Assembly (NCBI RefSeq): GCF_030283205.1
Contig: NZ_JASNWF010000005.1
Span: 124,001-188,000, forward strand
Origin: Actinomadura opuntiae
GTDB lineage: Bacteria > Actinomycetota > Actinomycetes > Streptosporangiales > Streptosporangiaceae
Reading direction: 5' to 3'
DNA length: 64,000 nt
The notes under the pieces are model-generated. The model made no database searches. It had not been told where the DNA came from and was given only the letters and a program-made list of their open reading frames with translations. The translations under genes and the position numbers were made by a program. Positions 50,001 through 58,261 of the stretch are shown here, piece after piece (within the stretch, counting starts at the first letter, position 1; the number at the start of each line of letters is the position of its first letter).

Positions 50001-50822
50001 CTCCCGGCGCGCGTCGGCCTCCAGGAACACCGAGAGCCCGACGACCTCGCGGTGGCCCGGGTCGCCCTCGTCGAGGCGCTCGCCCGCCTGGTCCAGCAGC
50101 GCCATCGCCCGCGACAGGTCGACGTCGTCCTCCTCGGCGGTGTTGTACACCTGGAACAGCACCGCGACGGCCCGCAGCACCACCGCCACCCGGCCCAGCT
50201 CCGGGTCGATGTCGTCCGCGTCGGCGAACCTGGTGAGGACGGCCACGGCCCGCTGCACGTCCGGGGAGTCGATGGCCGACAGGCCCGTCATCAGCGGCGC
50301 GAGGTCGTACAGGTCGGGCGGGCGCTCACCGAGCGGGACGGGCAGCCGCAGCACGCGGAACATCAGCAGGACGCCGAGCCACACCCCGGCGGTCTGCAAC
50401 CGCCAACCCGCCGACCACGCCCCCGTCTCCGGCTCCGTCTCGGGCTTGGGCCGCACGGCGTCCGGATCGTCGGCGAGACACTGCTCGAACAGGTCGATCG
50501 CCTCGTCGCGGTCCGCCTCGGCGCCCGCCACCCGCAGGTAGCGGATCGCGAGCAGGTTCCCCAGCTCGAACCGCAGCGCCGGCAAGCGCGCGTCGTCCGG
50601 CGGCACGCAGGCGACGCCCTCGCGGTAGAGGGCGATCGCCTCCGCCGCGCGGTCCGCCGCGTCCGGGGCGTCGCCGGCGCCGAACGACGCGCTCTTCGAC
50701 AGCGCCCGGCCGAGCGCGGCCAGCGCGTCCGGCCGGTCGCCGGGGGCCGCCGACGCGAGCCGCGCGCGGAGCGCGGCGATCGCGGCGTCCGAAAAGTCGC
50801 CGGTGTTCCAGGAGCCTGTCAT
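47055..50822 (-). CDS. TPR-repeat CHAT-domain protease
   Basis: This 1255-residue protein has a long helical TPR-like array (residues about 1-850) and a C-terminal CHAT domain of the caspase/separase clan. The catalytic dyad is visible: His1099 in LQLTCHGVTT and Cys1149 in VVLSTCVSDVT, followed by the family signature LATSFQTAGAAAVVGSRW. Known CHAT proteases act as effectors released by partner proteins (for example Craspase). The start overlaps the FHA gene stop (ATGA), the last gene of a five-gene coupled operon. It is the likely output of the locus. Confidence 0.9.
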   Translation of the reverse strand: MTGSWNTGDFSDAAIAALRARLASAAPGDRPDALAALGRALSKSASFGAGDAPDAADRAAEAIALYREGVACVPPDDARLPALRFELGNLLAIRYLRVAGAEADRDEAIDLFEQCLADDPDAVRPKPETEPETGAWSAGWRLQTAGVWLGVLLMFRVLRLPVPLGERPPDLYDLAPLMTGLSAIDSPDVQRAVAVLTRFADADDIDPELGRVAVVLRAVAVLFQVYNTAEEDDVDLSRAMALLDQAGERLDEGDPGHREVVGLSVFLEADARRERGEQGPPDPRMVADLERAIELEPGDMLKAALEMQLGAARMQSWLRTGDPADLAEGPELVERAHEHMRARGDDHPLYEDGLRWLAGLTMGVTAFQPTPGGVEKVISLAEQVRARRDPGDRDGRAKDTYLLGMATMLKAALTGGQDDWTRASRLLETALRDIRDEDPLAVTMLTTYGSVLLDRHTRRGGIEEAEAARRYLERAEVICRTRRPPDGDEFEWRTVQGLLGAVTATCAWRDGDEDGLRRAVENLREAQRALPGTYPWRSRLDMELGRALMRQADVLLRAGAGEALDAAREGAALLAAAMDADAIDAGNRQALRAVGGLARVLDGVLERDLAAMDEGIARLGEAAAVPEVLHGQRAGVLWSLGAAHLVRSRMDSEGLHRGADGPADAASAADHRELGVARLEQAAGLLAAEPASPMTGRVLWELAGAYRGRGEDGDAALAISAGFGALRARIGDVLLQTGVEYGLATARGVAEMAQRVARWCVAEGRAADAAEAVELGRGLVLYAATSATAVSELLRGRGFTGLADEWDEQGAVDAGPPPPHEPAGAGGAAQAAAALAGPLLDPQVPGDLRQRVLDALHRAGDAAALTAAPEPARVAAALAAVGADLLVYLVPGEGGEPGLLLVADRAGVVRVVAAPALRLDDERAAAYVGLPGVAGDGADWRDALDAVGAWAWSAAFEPLLADAGERGIAGAPRVVLVPCGALGGIPWQVAYRTGADGGRGYACREFVLSYAASARQFVTAAGRRRRDPLEDPVFVADPTGELKTTAELTHVLRHVFYPDARGLGRTRRPGEPSATPEEVRAHVPGRRAPGASMLQLTCHGVTTASAAGSHVKLVDAAGDPAQLRADELLRRSHRREPDAPGGLVVLSTCVSDVTPADHDEALTLATSFQTAGAAAVVGSRWRVAGSVTPLLMFMFHRALVLDGADPVDALRAAQLWMLDPDRPIPPEMPEDYAWDAGRLDLADPVSWGAFTHQGN

Positions 50823-51400
50823 CGCCGTCCTCCTCCGGGCGGGGCCTCACGCACGATCGTCATGAGCACGTCGCCGATCCGGACCTTGTCCTCGTGCCGG
50901 AGGGTCCTGCGGTCGCCGGCGGGCATCCGCTCGCCGTTCACGAACGTGCCGTTGAGGGAGTACTCGTCGCGGATCCACGGGGTGCCGTCCTCGTCCAGGC
51001 CGATCGTGGCGTGCCGCCGCGACACCAGGCCGTCCTTCTCCAGGAACCGCGCCGCCTCCGAGAACTCCGGGTCGCGGCCCAGCAGCGAGGAGCCGCCGGG
51101 CGGGACGGAGACCTTCTCCCCCGTGGTGAACACGTAGGCGAGGTTGAGTACCGAAAGGGTCGCCGTGGCCGCGTTCCCCGCTCGCGGTGCGGGCTCGGGA
51201 CCGGGTGCCTGCGGCGCTGGCCGTCCCGCCGGATCTCCGCCGCCCGGTGCCTCGGTGCCTGCCTGCGCGGCCGTGACGTCATGCGAGGCCGTCGCGGCGG
51301 GTGCGTCCGACACCCGGTAGTCGGCGATGCTGCCGCACTCCGGACACGTGACATCGTCTGTCGCGGCGGCACCGCAGTTGGCGCAGACCAGCTCGTTCAT
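50819..51400 (-). CDS. Zinc-ribbon and FHA domain protein
   Basis: This 193-residue protein starts with a zinc ribbon (CANCGAAATDDVTCPEC), has a Pro/Ala-rich linker to about residue 95, and ends with an FHA domain: LLGRDPEF (Arg), GLVSRRHATIG (Ser-Arg-His) and YSLNGTFVNGERM. FHA domains bind phosphothreonine, so it is the natural reader of the Ser/Thr kinase of the same operon. It overlaps both neighbours by 4 bp, between the AAA+ ATPase and CHAT genes. Confidence 0.92.
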   Translation of the reverse strand: MNELVCANCGAAATDDVTCPECGSIADYRVSDAPAATASHDVTAAQAGTEAPGGGDPAGRPAPQAPGPEPAPRAGNAATATLSVLNLAYVFTTGEKVSVPPGGSSLLGRDPEFSEAARFLEKDGLVSRRHATIGLDEDGTPWIRDEYSLNGTFVNGERMPAGDRRTLRHEDKVRIGDVLMTIVREAPPGGGRR

Positions 51401-53358
51401 CGCAGCTCCACGGACGGCGGGTCGCGGTGGACGGCGGTCACGGTCAGCCGCCCGCCCGGCTCCAGGCGGCGCCGGTCGAACAGCGCCCGCGCCAGCGGGT
51501 TGACGAACCCCGTCTCCACCGCGTTGAGGATCCCGCGGCCCCCGTTCGCGAGATCCTCGGTGCACCAGCCGAGCAGGTCGTGGCTCGCCCGCTCGCCGAT
51601 CGTCAACGTCTGCCCGAGCTCCTTGCCCACGAGCCGCAGCACATTGCCGAGCGCGTTGTCGCAGATCCGCCGCGCGGGCTCCGGGCGGATGAAGTCGAAC
51701 ACCAGGATGTTGCCGCCCAGCCGGTTCAGCAGCTCGGGACGGCCGAGGACCAGGTTGAAGTGTTTTTGGACGCCCTCCGTCACCAGCTCGATCACCTCCT
51801 CGTACGGCTGGTCGGGGGTGACCTTGACGATGCGGACCTCGCGCTGCGGGTCCCACTCCTGGATGCCGAGGTTGGACGTGAAGATGAGGATCGTCTCGGA
51901 GAAGTAGGTGGTGTTCCCCCGCGCGTCGGTGAGCCGGCCGTCCTCCAGGATCTGCAGGAACTTGTCCAGCAGCCGCGGATGGGCCTTCTCGATCTCGTCG
52001 AACAGCACCACCCGGAACGGGTCCTGCCGGACCGCGTTGGTCAGCTCCCCGCCCGCCTCGTACCCGACATAACCGGGCGGCGCGCCGACCAGCCGGTCCG
52101 CGGCGTGCTCGGCGGAGAACTCGCTCATGTCGAAGCGCAGGTACGCCGACTCGTCCCCGAACAGCAGCGCGGCGATCGCCTTCGCCAGCTCCGTCTTGCC
52201 CACCCCGGTCGGCCCCGCGAAGAACAGCGTCCCGCGAGGGCGGTCCACCGACCGCCGGGCCTGCGCGCCGGTCAGCCCGAGCACCGCGCGCTTCAGCACG
52301 TCCAGCGTCCCCGCCACCGCGCGCTCCTGGCCGATCACCCGCGCGGGCAGCTCCGTCTCGGCCTGCCGGATGCGGTCCAGCAGGTAGCCGCGCCGCCACG
52401 GGTTGTCCAGCACGCCCAGCTTGTAGGTGCGGACGGCCTCGGGCAGGCTGGACGGCCCCGTCCCCCGGTCGGCGACCAGCTTCGTGACCTCCCCCATCGC
52501 CGCCAGGGTCAGCCCCTCGGCCGCGGCCGCGAACTCCTTCGCGGCCGCGGCCGCCCGCCCGGTCAGCGCGCCGTTCCCGGCCTCCTCGCGGGCGCCCGGC
52601 ATCCGCCCGACCAGCAGCCGCGCCGTCTTCTCCCGCTCCCCCAGGTCGGGGGACGGCACCGCGATGTTCCGGACCCGGACGTTCCCGTCGCCCAGCCACG
52701 CCGGCAGGTCGCGGTCGCTCTGCACCAGCCAGACCACCGGGTTGTACAGCGGGCTCGGCCGGTTCTCGAAGCCGCCCTTGCGGGGCGCGGTCTCCGACAG
52801 CTTCAGGCAGCCGACGAAGAAGTCCTGCTCGGCCGGGGACAGCTCGGTGGGGTCGCGGACCAGCCGGGACGCGTAGTCCACGACGAGCCCGATCCGCAGC
52901 TCCGGGTGCTGGGTGACGGCCTTGATCCGCTCGTACAGCTGGGCGAGCGGGCCGTCCTTGTCGCCTCCCGCCTCCTTCTTCGCACCGGATCCGTCGAGGA
53001 GCCGCTCGACGGCCTGCCGCTCCTGCGCGCGCCGCGGGTCGCCGTCCGTCCTCGGGAACAGCGTGAAGCCGTCCACCTGGTCGTAGACGACGAGGCAGCT
53101 GTAGCCGTACCGCTCCAGGACCCGCCAGACGAGCGAGGCCAGCGGGACCACGGTGAAACCGCCGTCGCGGCCGGGGACAAGGAACCAGTCGCGCAGGTTG
53201 CCGTGTAACACGAACTGCGAGTGGACCGCGAGGGTGCTCTCGAACTCGCGGATGAAGGCGGGCCAGCCGTCGAAGGGCGCGGGACGTCCTCCCTCCTGTT
53301 TGTCGATGCGCACCCCCGGCCCGGGGATCGGGGGCGTGTCCGGTGTCGTCGTGGTCAT
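51397..53358 (-). CDS. ClpB/ClpA D2-like AAA+ ATPase with a degenerate N-terminal ATPase domain
   Basis: This 653-residue protein has a C-terminal AAA+ module like the second ring of ClpA/B: Walker A GPTGVGKTELAK (Lys388), pore-type GYVGYE, Walker B VVLFDEIEKAH and IFTSNLG (sensor). The N-terminal part (residues about 25-300; FVLHGNLRDWFLVPG, GLVVDYASRLV) looks like another ATPase fold without a clear P-loop. It lacks the Clp N-domain and middle coil. It probably remodels or unfolds a partner, perhaps for the CHAT protease, though no ClpP-binding loop is evident. Confidence 0.88.
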   Translation of the reverse strand: MTTTTPDTPPIPGPGVRIDKQEGGRPAPFDGWPAFIREFESTLAVHSQFVLHGNLRDWFLVPGRDGGFTVVPLASLVWRVLERYGYSCLVVYDQVDGFTLFPRTDGDPRRAQERQAVERLLDGSGAKKEAGGDKDGPLAQLYERIKAVTQHPELRIGLVVDYASRLVRDPTELSPAEQDFFVGCLKLSETAPRKGGFENRPSPLYNPVVWLVQSDRDLPAWLGDGNVRVRNIAVPSPDLGEREKTARLLVGRMPGAREEAGNGALTGRAAAAAKEFAAAAEGLTLAAMGEVTKLVADRGTGPSSLPEAVRTYKLGVLDNPWRRGYLLDRIRQAETELPARVIGQERAVAGTLDVLKRAVLGLTGAQARRSVDRPRGTLFFAGPTGVGKTELAKAIAALLFGDESAYLRFDMSEFSAEHAADRLVGAPPGYVGYEAGGELTNAVRQDPFRVVLFDEIEKAHPRLLDKFLQILEDGRLTDARGNTTYFSETILIFTSNLGIQEWDPQREVRIVKVTPDQPYEEVIELVTEGVQKHFNLVLGRPELLNRLGGNILVFDFIRPEPARRICDNALGNVLRLVGKELGQTLTIGERASHDLLGWCTEDLANGGRGILNAVETGFVNPLARALFDRRRLEPGGRLTVTAVHRDPPSVELR

Positions 53359-54863
53359 CGTGGCCGCTTCCTCTCCTTGGCCTGCGGCCGCTTCCTGCCG
53401 CGGCCCTCCTCGTCGCCGCGTCGGCCCTTCCCGGCGGGTGCGGCGGTGTCGGCCGCCGTGCCGTGCGGTTCCACGACGCCGAGCAGGGTCATCTCCAGCC
53501 CGAGCGCCTTGACGTCGCCGCACACGCGGTCGAAGTCGTCGCGCCACCGCCGCAGCCGCGCCGCGTCCACGACCGTCGCCGGGTCGCCCACAGGGCCGTC
53601 GCCGAACGTGGCGACGACCTGCCCCTCCGCCAGCTCGAACCGCACCTCGTCGCCGTCCCACTCGGGGAGGGTGAGGCTCATCAGGGCGGCTCCCTCGCCG
53701 CGGCGCACCCGGTAGCCGAGCCGAGTGCAGGCCGCCGCGAGCGTCTCGGCGACGAGGCTCTGGTCGGCGATGTCCTGCATGTGCAGGACGGCGTCCTCGG
53801 CCCGCATGCGCAGCTCGGACGTGAGCGGTTCGCGGCCCGCCGCGACGGCTTCGAGCCGCTCCGCGACGTCCGCGAACGGTGCGGTGAGCCCGGCCGGGTA
53901 CAGCTCGGGCGAGATCCGGTCGAGGCGCAGCCCCGCCAGGAAGCGGGTAGCGTCCTCGATGTCCGCGCGCCGCCGGCGGACGGCGGCGTCCACCTGCTGC
54001 TCGCGCGCCCGCAGCTCGCCGAGCCACGAGGACGCCGCCGCCGCGTTGCACGTGGACAGCGCCTTCCCGGCGGCCTCCAGCAGGGTCGCCGCCTCCTCCG
54101 GCGACGCCTTCGGCAGGGTGCGGCCGAGGATCCGGTCGACCGTCGCGGCGGTCTTCTCGCGGTCGCCGCCCTCGCCGCCGCGCCCGGACGCCGCCGCCAG
54201 CGCCTCGACCCGCGCGGACTCCGCCTCCCACCGCCGCGCCTGCTCCGCCCAGCGGGCCAGCCCGTCCGCCGCGGCGTCCGCGCGCCACGTCCCGCGCCTG
54301 GCCAGCTCGCCCATCCCGGCGTCGATGACCCGGCCCGCCTGCCGCCGCTCGGCCTCCTCGAGCCGCCGCTCGGTCTCCGCGCACCAGCGGCGCAGCTCGG
54401 CGACCGCGCGGCCCGCCGGGTCGAGCGGGCCGGGCAGGTCCGGCCCGGGGCCGCCGTCGAGCCGGCTCCCGGCGGCGCGCAGCACGGCGATCCGCGCGTT
54501 GACGTCCACGACGGCCAGCACCGCCTGCTGCCATTCCTGCGCGGCCGCGCACTGCTGCTCCCACTGCGCCGCGTCTTCGACGATGCTCTCCCCGAAGTCC
54601 CGCAGCCCGCCCATGGCGGCCCGCGTCATCACGACCGCGGTCGCGGCGAGCCCGACCGCGAGCACCGCGGTGCCCGCGACGGTCGCGGCGGTGGCCAGCC
54701 CGTGCATCCCCGCGGTCGCGGCCGCGTGCCCGGTCTGCGCGGCTGCGGCGCCCGCCGAATGCGCGACGGAGCCGCCCGCCGCGTGGGTCAGGCCGGCCTG
54801 CGACACCGCCGACGGCACCGCCTGCTGCGCATACATCGGCGCGAAGATCTTCCCGTTGCTCAT
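53355..54863 (-). CDS. Coiled-coil membrane-associated protein of the kinase/CHAT operon
   Basis: This 502-residue protein has an Ala/Gly-rich N-terminus with one hydrophobic segment (ATAATVAGTAVLAVGLAATAVVM, about 58-80). A long helical coiled-coil region follows (for example RRWCAETERRLEEAERRQAG), then a smaller mixed domain (LTLPEWDGDEVRFELAEG) and a Lys/Arg-rich tail. I do not recognise a family. Start and stop overlap neighbours by 4 bp. It could be a membrane scaffold or substrate for the kinase. Confidence 0.7.
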   Translation of the reverse strand: MSNGKIFAPMYAQQAVPSAVSQAGLTHAAGGSVAHSAGAAAAQTGHAAATAGMHGLATAATVAGTAVLAVGLAATAVVMTRAAMGGLRDFGESIVEDAAQWEQQCAAAQEWQQAVLAVVDVNARIAVLRAAGSRLDGGPGPDLPGPLDPAGRAVAELRRWCAETERRLEEAERRQAGRVIDAGMGELARRGTWRADAAADGLARWAEQARRWEAESARVEALAAASGRGGEGGDREKTAATVDRILGRTLPKASPEEAATLLEAAGKALSTCNAAAASSWLGELRAREQQVDAAVRRRRADIEDATRFLAGLRLDRISPELYPAGLTAPFADVAERLEAVAAGREPLTSELRMRAEDAVLHMQDIADQSLVAETLAAACTRLGYRVRRGEGAALMSLTLPEWDGDEVRFELAEGQVVATFGDGPVGDPATVVDAARLRRWRDDFDRVCGDVKALGLEMTLLGVVEPHGTAADTAAPAGKGRRGDEEGRGRKRPQAKERKRPR

Positions 54864-57172
54864 CGTGTCCCCTTCGCCTGGGCCGGACGGCCGGACGGCG
54901 CGCGCGGGCCGTCCCGCCCGGCGGCCGACCCCCGTGCGGCGGCGCCGTCCGGGCCGACGGCCGTGGAGCGGCGCCGCAGGTACTCCTCCTGCCAGCGCCG
55001 GTAGCGGACGTGCACCCACGCGACATGCGCCGGGAGCACGATCAGCGGGAGCAGGAACGGCGCCGCCACGGTCACCCCGATCAGCGCCAGCGTCGTCCCC
55101 GCCACAACGGCGAACCCGAGCGTCCCCCTGGTCGCGAACCGGCCGCCGACGTCGCGGAAGACCCTCCCGACGCCCAGCATCAGCGAGAAGCGCGGATGGT
55201 AGGGGGCGCCGATCACCGCGGCCAGCCAGAGTTCGGCGCCCGCCTGCAGCGCCAGCGTGACCACCATGAAGATCCAGGCCTGCAGCAGCGCCACCGGCGA
55301 CGCGATCTCCACCCGCGCGTTGAACGCCGTGCTGAGCAACAGCAGCAGCGTCCAGGCGATGAGCACCACGGCCATCGCCGCGCCCGCCCAGCCGAGCGCG
55401 ACCGGACGGTCCAGGCGGCGCCAGCGCTCCACCCGGTTCCACTCGCGCACGCGCTGGTCGCGGCGGTCGGCCTGGCGGCGCAGCCGCTCCACCTCCGCGC
55501 GCGCCTGCCAGCTCACCGCGTACGCGGCCAGCACCCCGGCGGGCTCGTGCGCCTTGGCGAGGATCTCGTCGAACCAGTCGAGCCGGGCGTTGGCGCGCCT
55601 CAGCACCCGGTGCACCCGTGACCGCTCCCGGTCCAGATGCGCGCGCAGCTCGCCGACCGCGCCGGGATCGCCGGCCAGCCACAGCAGGTACGCCCGCTGC
55701 CGCGGCCCGCTCCACCTGGCCAGGACGTCCCGCACCTCGGGATGGTCGCCGGCGAGCCGGGCGGCCACGACGGTCCAGCGTTCGGTCTCCCACCGCCAGC
55801 GCCGGTCGACCTGGGCGAAGCCGGCGCATCCCGGTTCGGCGTCCAACTCGCGGAGCAGGCCGTGGTCCCACAGGTCGTCGACGATCTCACGGAGCTGCGC
55901 CGCCGTCCCGTCGCCGTCCATCGCCCGCCTGGCGAAGTCGGGCAGGTCGGTCATGGAGAGGGGCTCGCCCCGGTAGACGACCGTCCGGCCGTGGTCGAGC
56001 CAGCGCAGCAGGAGCAGCAGGTTCACGTTCCCGGGAAGGCCCGACCGCTCCAGCCGGACGGCGAGCCGCTCGCTCGTGTCCTCGCCGTCCGGGTCGTCGA
56101 ACTGGGCGAGCCAGCGGCGCAGCTCGGCCCACGGTTCGGCCATCGGCTCGAAGAACCGCTGGACGCCTAGCCCCCAGTTGCGGGTCAGGTCGTGCGCGAG
56201 CGTGAACCGTTCCGTGTAGGGCGTGCCGTTGAAGCGCAGCTCGCGGCGCTGCGGCGCCGAGACGGGGCCGCGGTCGCGGGGAGGCCGCGGCGGGTCGCCG
56301 GCGAGCCAGGCCCCGACCTCCTCGGCGTCCCAGCGCGCGTCCCTGCTGTGCACGATCAGCCCCTCGCACAGCCACCGGACGCGCGGGTCGAGGTCGTCGG
56401 GCAGGGGGATGTTGCCGGCGATGATCTGGTCTCCGGCGTTGTCCTCGTCCATGCCCGCGAAGGGGTGCTCGCCCGCCGCCGCCTCCAGGACGAGCATCCC
56501 GAGCGACCACCAGTCGCCGGCCGCGGAGACCAGCCCGTTGAACAGCTCGGGCGCGGCGTACAGGGTCGTCCGCGACCCGGACCTGGTGCGCGCCTGGGAC
56601 CGGCCGCCGAGGTGCACCGACATCCCGAAGTCGGCGAGCACGAGGTTGAGGGGGTCCTCGCCGCGGACCAGGACGTTCTGCGGTTTGAGGTCGCGGTGCG
56701 GGATGCCGAGCCCGTGCAGCTCGCGGAGCGCGCCGGCGAGCTGGCGCACCACCTCCTCGACGGTCTCCAGGGGGAGCCCGCCGGGGGTGCGCCGGATCAG
56801 GTCGTGGAGGGTGCCGCCGGGCACGTAGTCGTGGATCTCGTACGCGCGGCCGCCCTCGACGCCGCAGTCGAGCAGCCGCGGCAGCCGGGGCGACTTGTCG
56901 GCCTGCAGCGCCTCCCACACCTTCGGCTCGGGCCTGATCTCGCCGCGGTAGAGCTTCAGCACGTATTCGCCGTCGTCCGCCACGGCGCGGAAGACGTCGG
57001 CCTCGCCGCCGGCCAGGGAGAGCGGCGACACCTCGCGGAACCGGGTCAGCAGCGCGGGCGGGACCGTCTCCGGCTGGAGCGGCGCCGTCCCGCCGCCGCG
57101 CCGCCGGGTCGCTTGCGGACCGGGGACGGGTTCGCCCGGCCGGCGCCGGGTCGGGGGCGGCGGCTCGGTCAT
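54860..57172 (-). CDS. Membrane Ser/Thr protein kinase (PknB-like)
   Basis: This 770-residue kinase has an N-terminal kinase domain (about 35-310): ATP Lys in YVLKLYRG, HRDLKPQN with catalytic Asp161, DFG in LADFGMSV and the activation-loop TLYAAPEL. A middle helical domain (to about 600) may regulate it. Four hydrophobic segments follow (ALGWAGAAMAVVLIAWTLLL, ASPVALLQAWIFMVVTLAL, TLGFAVVAGTTLALIGVTVA, APFLLPLIVLPAHVAWV) and a basic tail. No PASTA domains. It heads the leftward operon and would phosphorylate Thr residues read by the FHA protein. Confidence 0.92.
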   Translation of the reverse strand: MTEPPPPTRRRPGEPVPGPQATRRRGGGTAPLQPETVPPALLTRFREVSPLSLAGGEADVFRAVADDGEYVLKLYRGEIRPEPKVWEALQADKSPRLPRLLDCGVEGGRAYEIHDYVPGGTLHDLIRRTPGGLPLETVEEVVRQLAGALRELHGLGIPHRDLKPQNVLVRGEDPLNLVLADFGMSVHLGGRSQARTRSGSRTTLYAAPELFNGLVSAAGDWWSLGMLVLEAAAGEHPFAGMDEDNAGDQIIAGNIPLPDDLDPRVRWLCEGLIVHSRDARWDAEEVGAWLAGDPPRPPRDRGPVSAPQRRELRFNGTPYTERFTLAHDLTRNWGLGVQRFFEPMAEPWAELRRWLAQFDDPDGEDTSERLAVRLERSGLPGNVNLLLLLRWLDHGRTVVYRGEPLSMTDLPDFARRAMDGDGTAAQLREIVDDLWDHGLLRELDAEPGCAGFAQVDRRWRWETERWTVVAARLAGDHPEVRDVLARWSGPRQRAYLLWLAGDPGAVGELRAHLDRERSRVHRVLRRANARLDWFDEILAKAHEPAGVLAAYAVSWQARAEVERLRRQADRRDQRVREWNRVERWRRLDRPVALGWAGAAMAVVLIAWTLLLLLSTAFNARVEIASPVALLQAWIFMVVTLALQAGAELWLAAVIGAPYHPRFSLMLGVGRVFRDVGGRFATRGTLGFAVVAGTTLALIGVTVAAPFLLPLIVLPAHVAWVHVRYRRWQEEYLRRRSTAVGPDGAAARGSAAGRDGPRAPSGRPAQAKGTR

Positions 57173-57530
57173 GGCCCGTTTCTCCTTTCCGGGCCACGCG
57201 TGCGGCGGCCGGCGACTCCCACTCTTATCCTATTCGCCCGGCATGCACAATTTTTCCGCCACATCGGGCACATTCCATGAAACTCGGCACTTCACATGGA
57301 ATAGCGCCGGCCGCTCCGTCCGCGCGCCCGAGGCGGCCCAGGTTCCGCAGCTCACAGCAGGTTCCCTGCACCACGTCCCGTTCCATGGAAAGCGGCCGAG
57401 TCCATGGAACGAGTATCGGTACGCAGACTCTCGCTCTTTCCATGTAAATATGTCGTTTGCGGCGATCAAGGTGTGGGTGATAAGCATTTCGCTACCCCTT
57501 CAGGAAATTTCCCCCAAGGCGGGACAGCGC
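57173..57530. promoter_or_regulatory. Divergent control region with five TTCCATGGAA-type boxes
   Basis: Boxes are centred at 57277 (ATTCCATGAA), 57296 (TTCACATGGAA), 57385 (TTCCATGGAA, perfect palindrome), 57404 (GTCCATGGAAC) and 57442 (TTTCCATGTAAA). Centre-to-centre distances 19, 89, 19 and 38 bp show a 19-bp module, about two helical turns. They lie between the kinase start (57172, minus) and the plus operon start (57531). The AT content is high for this genome. No gene is apparent. A dimeric regulator binding in pairs probably controls both operons. Confidence 0.75.
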
Positions 57531-58259
57531 ATGCGAATGGACAGCCGGAGCGCGAGGGCGCACGAGGAGTTCCGGGCGGCGGCGGCCCACTGGACCGACC
57601 GGTTCCGGGCACGCCGCGAGGGCTGGAAGGACGCCCGCCGCGGGCTGCCCGAGCTGCCCGCCACGCTGGACGGGTCCGGCCGGGTGCGGCCGGCCCGCCC
57701 CGGCTACCGGGAGGAGCTGCAGGCCAGGGTCGCGGTGGTGTCGGAGAAGTACGCCGCCGAGGCGCAGCGCCGGCACGACCGGCTCGTCGAGGAGCTGATG
57801 GGCCGCGCGACCGACGTCGTCTACCACCACGAGGCCGGCACGCTCGACAAACGCCACCTCGGCCGGCTGCAGAGCGCGCTCGGCCGGTGGGCGAACGCCG
57901 TCCAGCCGCAGCGCTCGGTCGTGGCCGGGGCGGCCGCGGAGGCCAACCAGCTGCTCTGCTGCCACTGGAAGGTCGTCGAGCGGTGGCACCGGCGGCTGCG
58001 CGCGATCCGGCGGGGCAGGGCGAAGCCGCCGCTGATGACCGGCGGCGAGGGCCGGCAGGTCCCGTTCGACGCGGCGGCGTGGAAGCCCGAGCCCCTCGCG
58101 CTCGACTCCCGCTGGGAGCACCCCGAGGAGTTCCTGATCCGGCTGCCCGACGTCTTCACCGGCGACGACGCGTCCGGCTACCGCTTCGGGCCGCTGGCCC
58201 GCGCGCTGGAGATCCTTCGCTACTTCTACGGGACCCCCGAGCCCGAGACAGGAGGCTGA
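57531..58259 (+). CDS. Hypothetical helical protein, first gene of the rightward arm
   Basis: This 242-residue soluble protein is mostly helical with many Arg and His (AHWTDRFRARREGWKDARRG, LLCCHWKVVERWHRRLRAIRRG). The C-terminal part has PEEFLIRLPDVFTGDDASGYRFGPLARALEILRYFYG. No family is recognised. ATG 57531 or 57537 may be used. It ends 2 bp before the vWA-like gene. Confidence 0.6.
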   Translation: MRMDSRSARAHEEFRAAAAHWTDRFRARREGWKDARRGLPELPATLDGSGRVRPARPGYREELQARVAVVSEKYAAEAQRRHDRLVEELMGRATDVVYHHEAGTLDKRHLGRLQSALGRWANAVQPQRSVVAGAAAEANQLLCCHWKVVERWHRRLRAIRRGRAKPPLMTGGEGRQVPFDAAAWKPEPLALDSRWEHPEEFLIRLPDVFTGDDASGYRFGPLARALEILRYFYGTPEPETGG

Positions 58260-58261
58260 CC

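Noticed and set aside
46971..51137. A very long plus-strand open frame (about 1388 codons) opposite the CHAT gene
   Set aside because: It is rich in Arg/Pro/His without domains, lies antisense to a protein with clear TPR and CHAT motifs, and is typical of GC-rich shadow frames.
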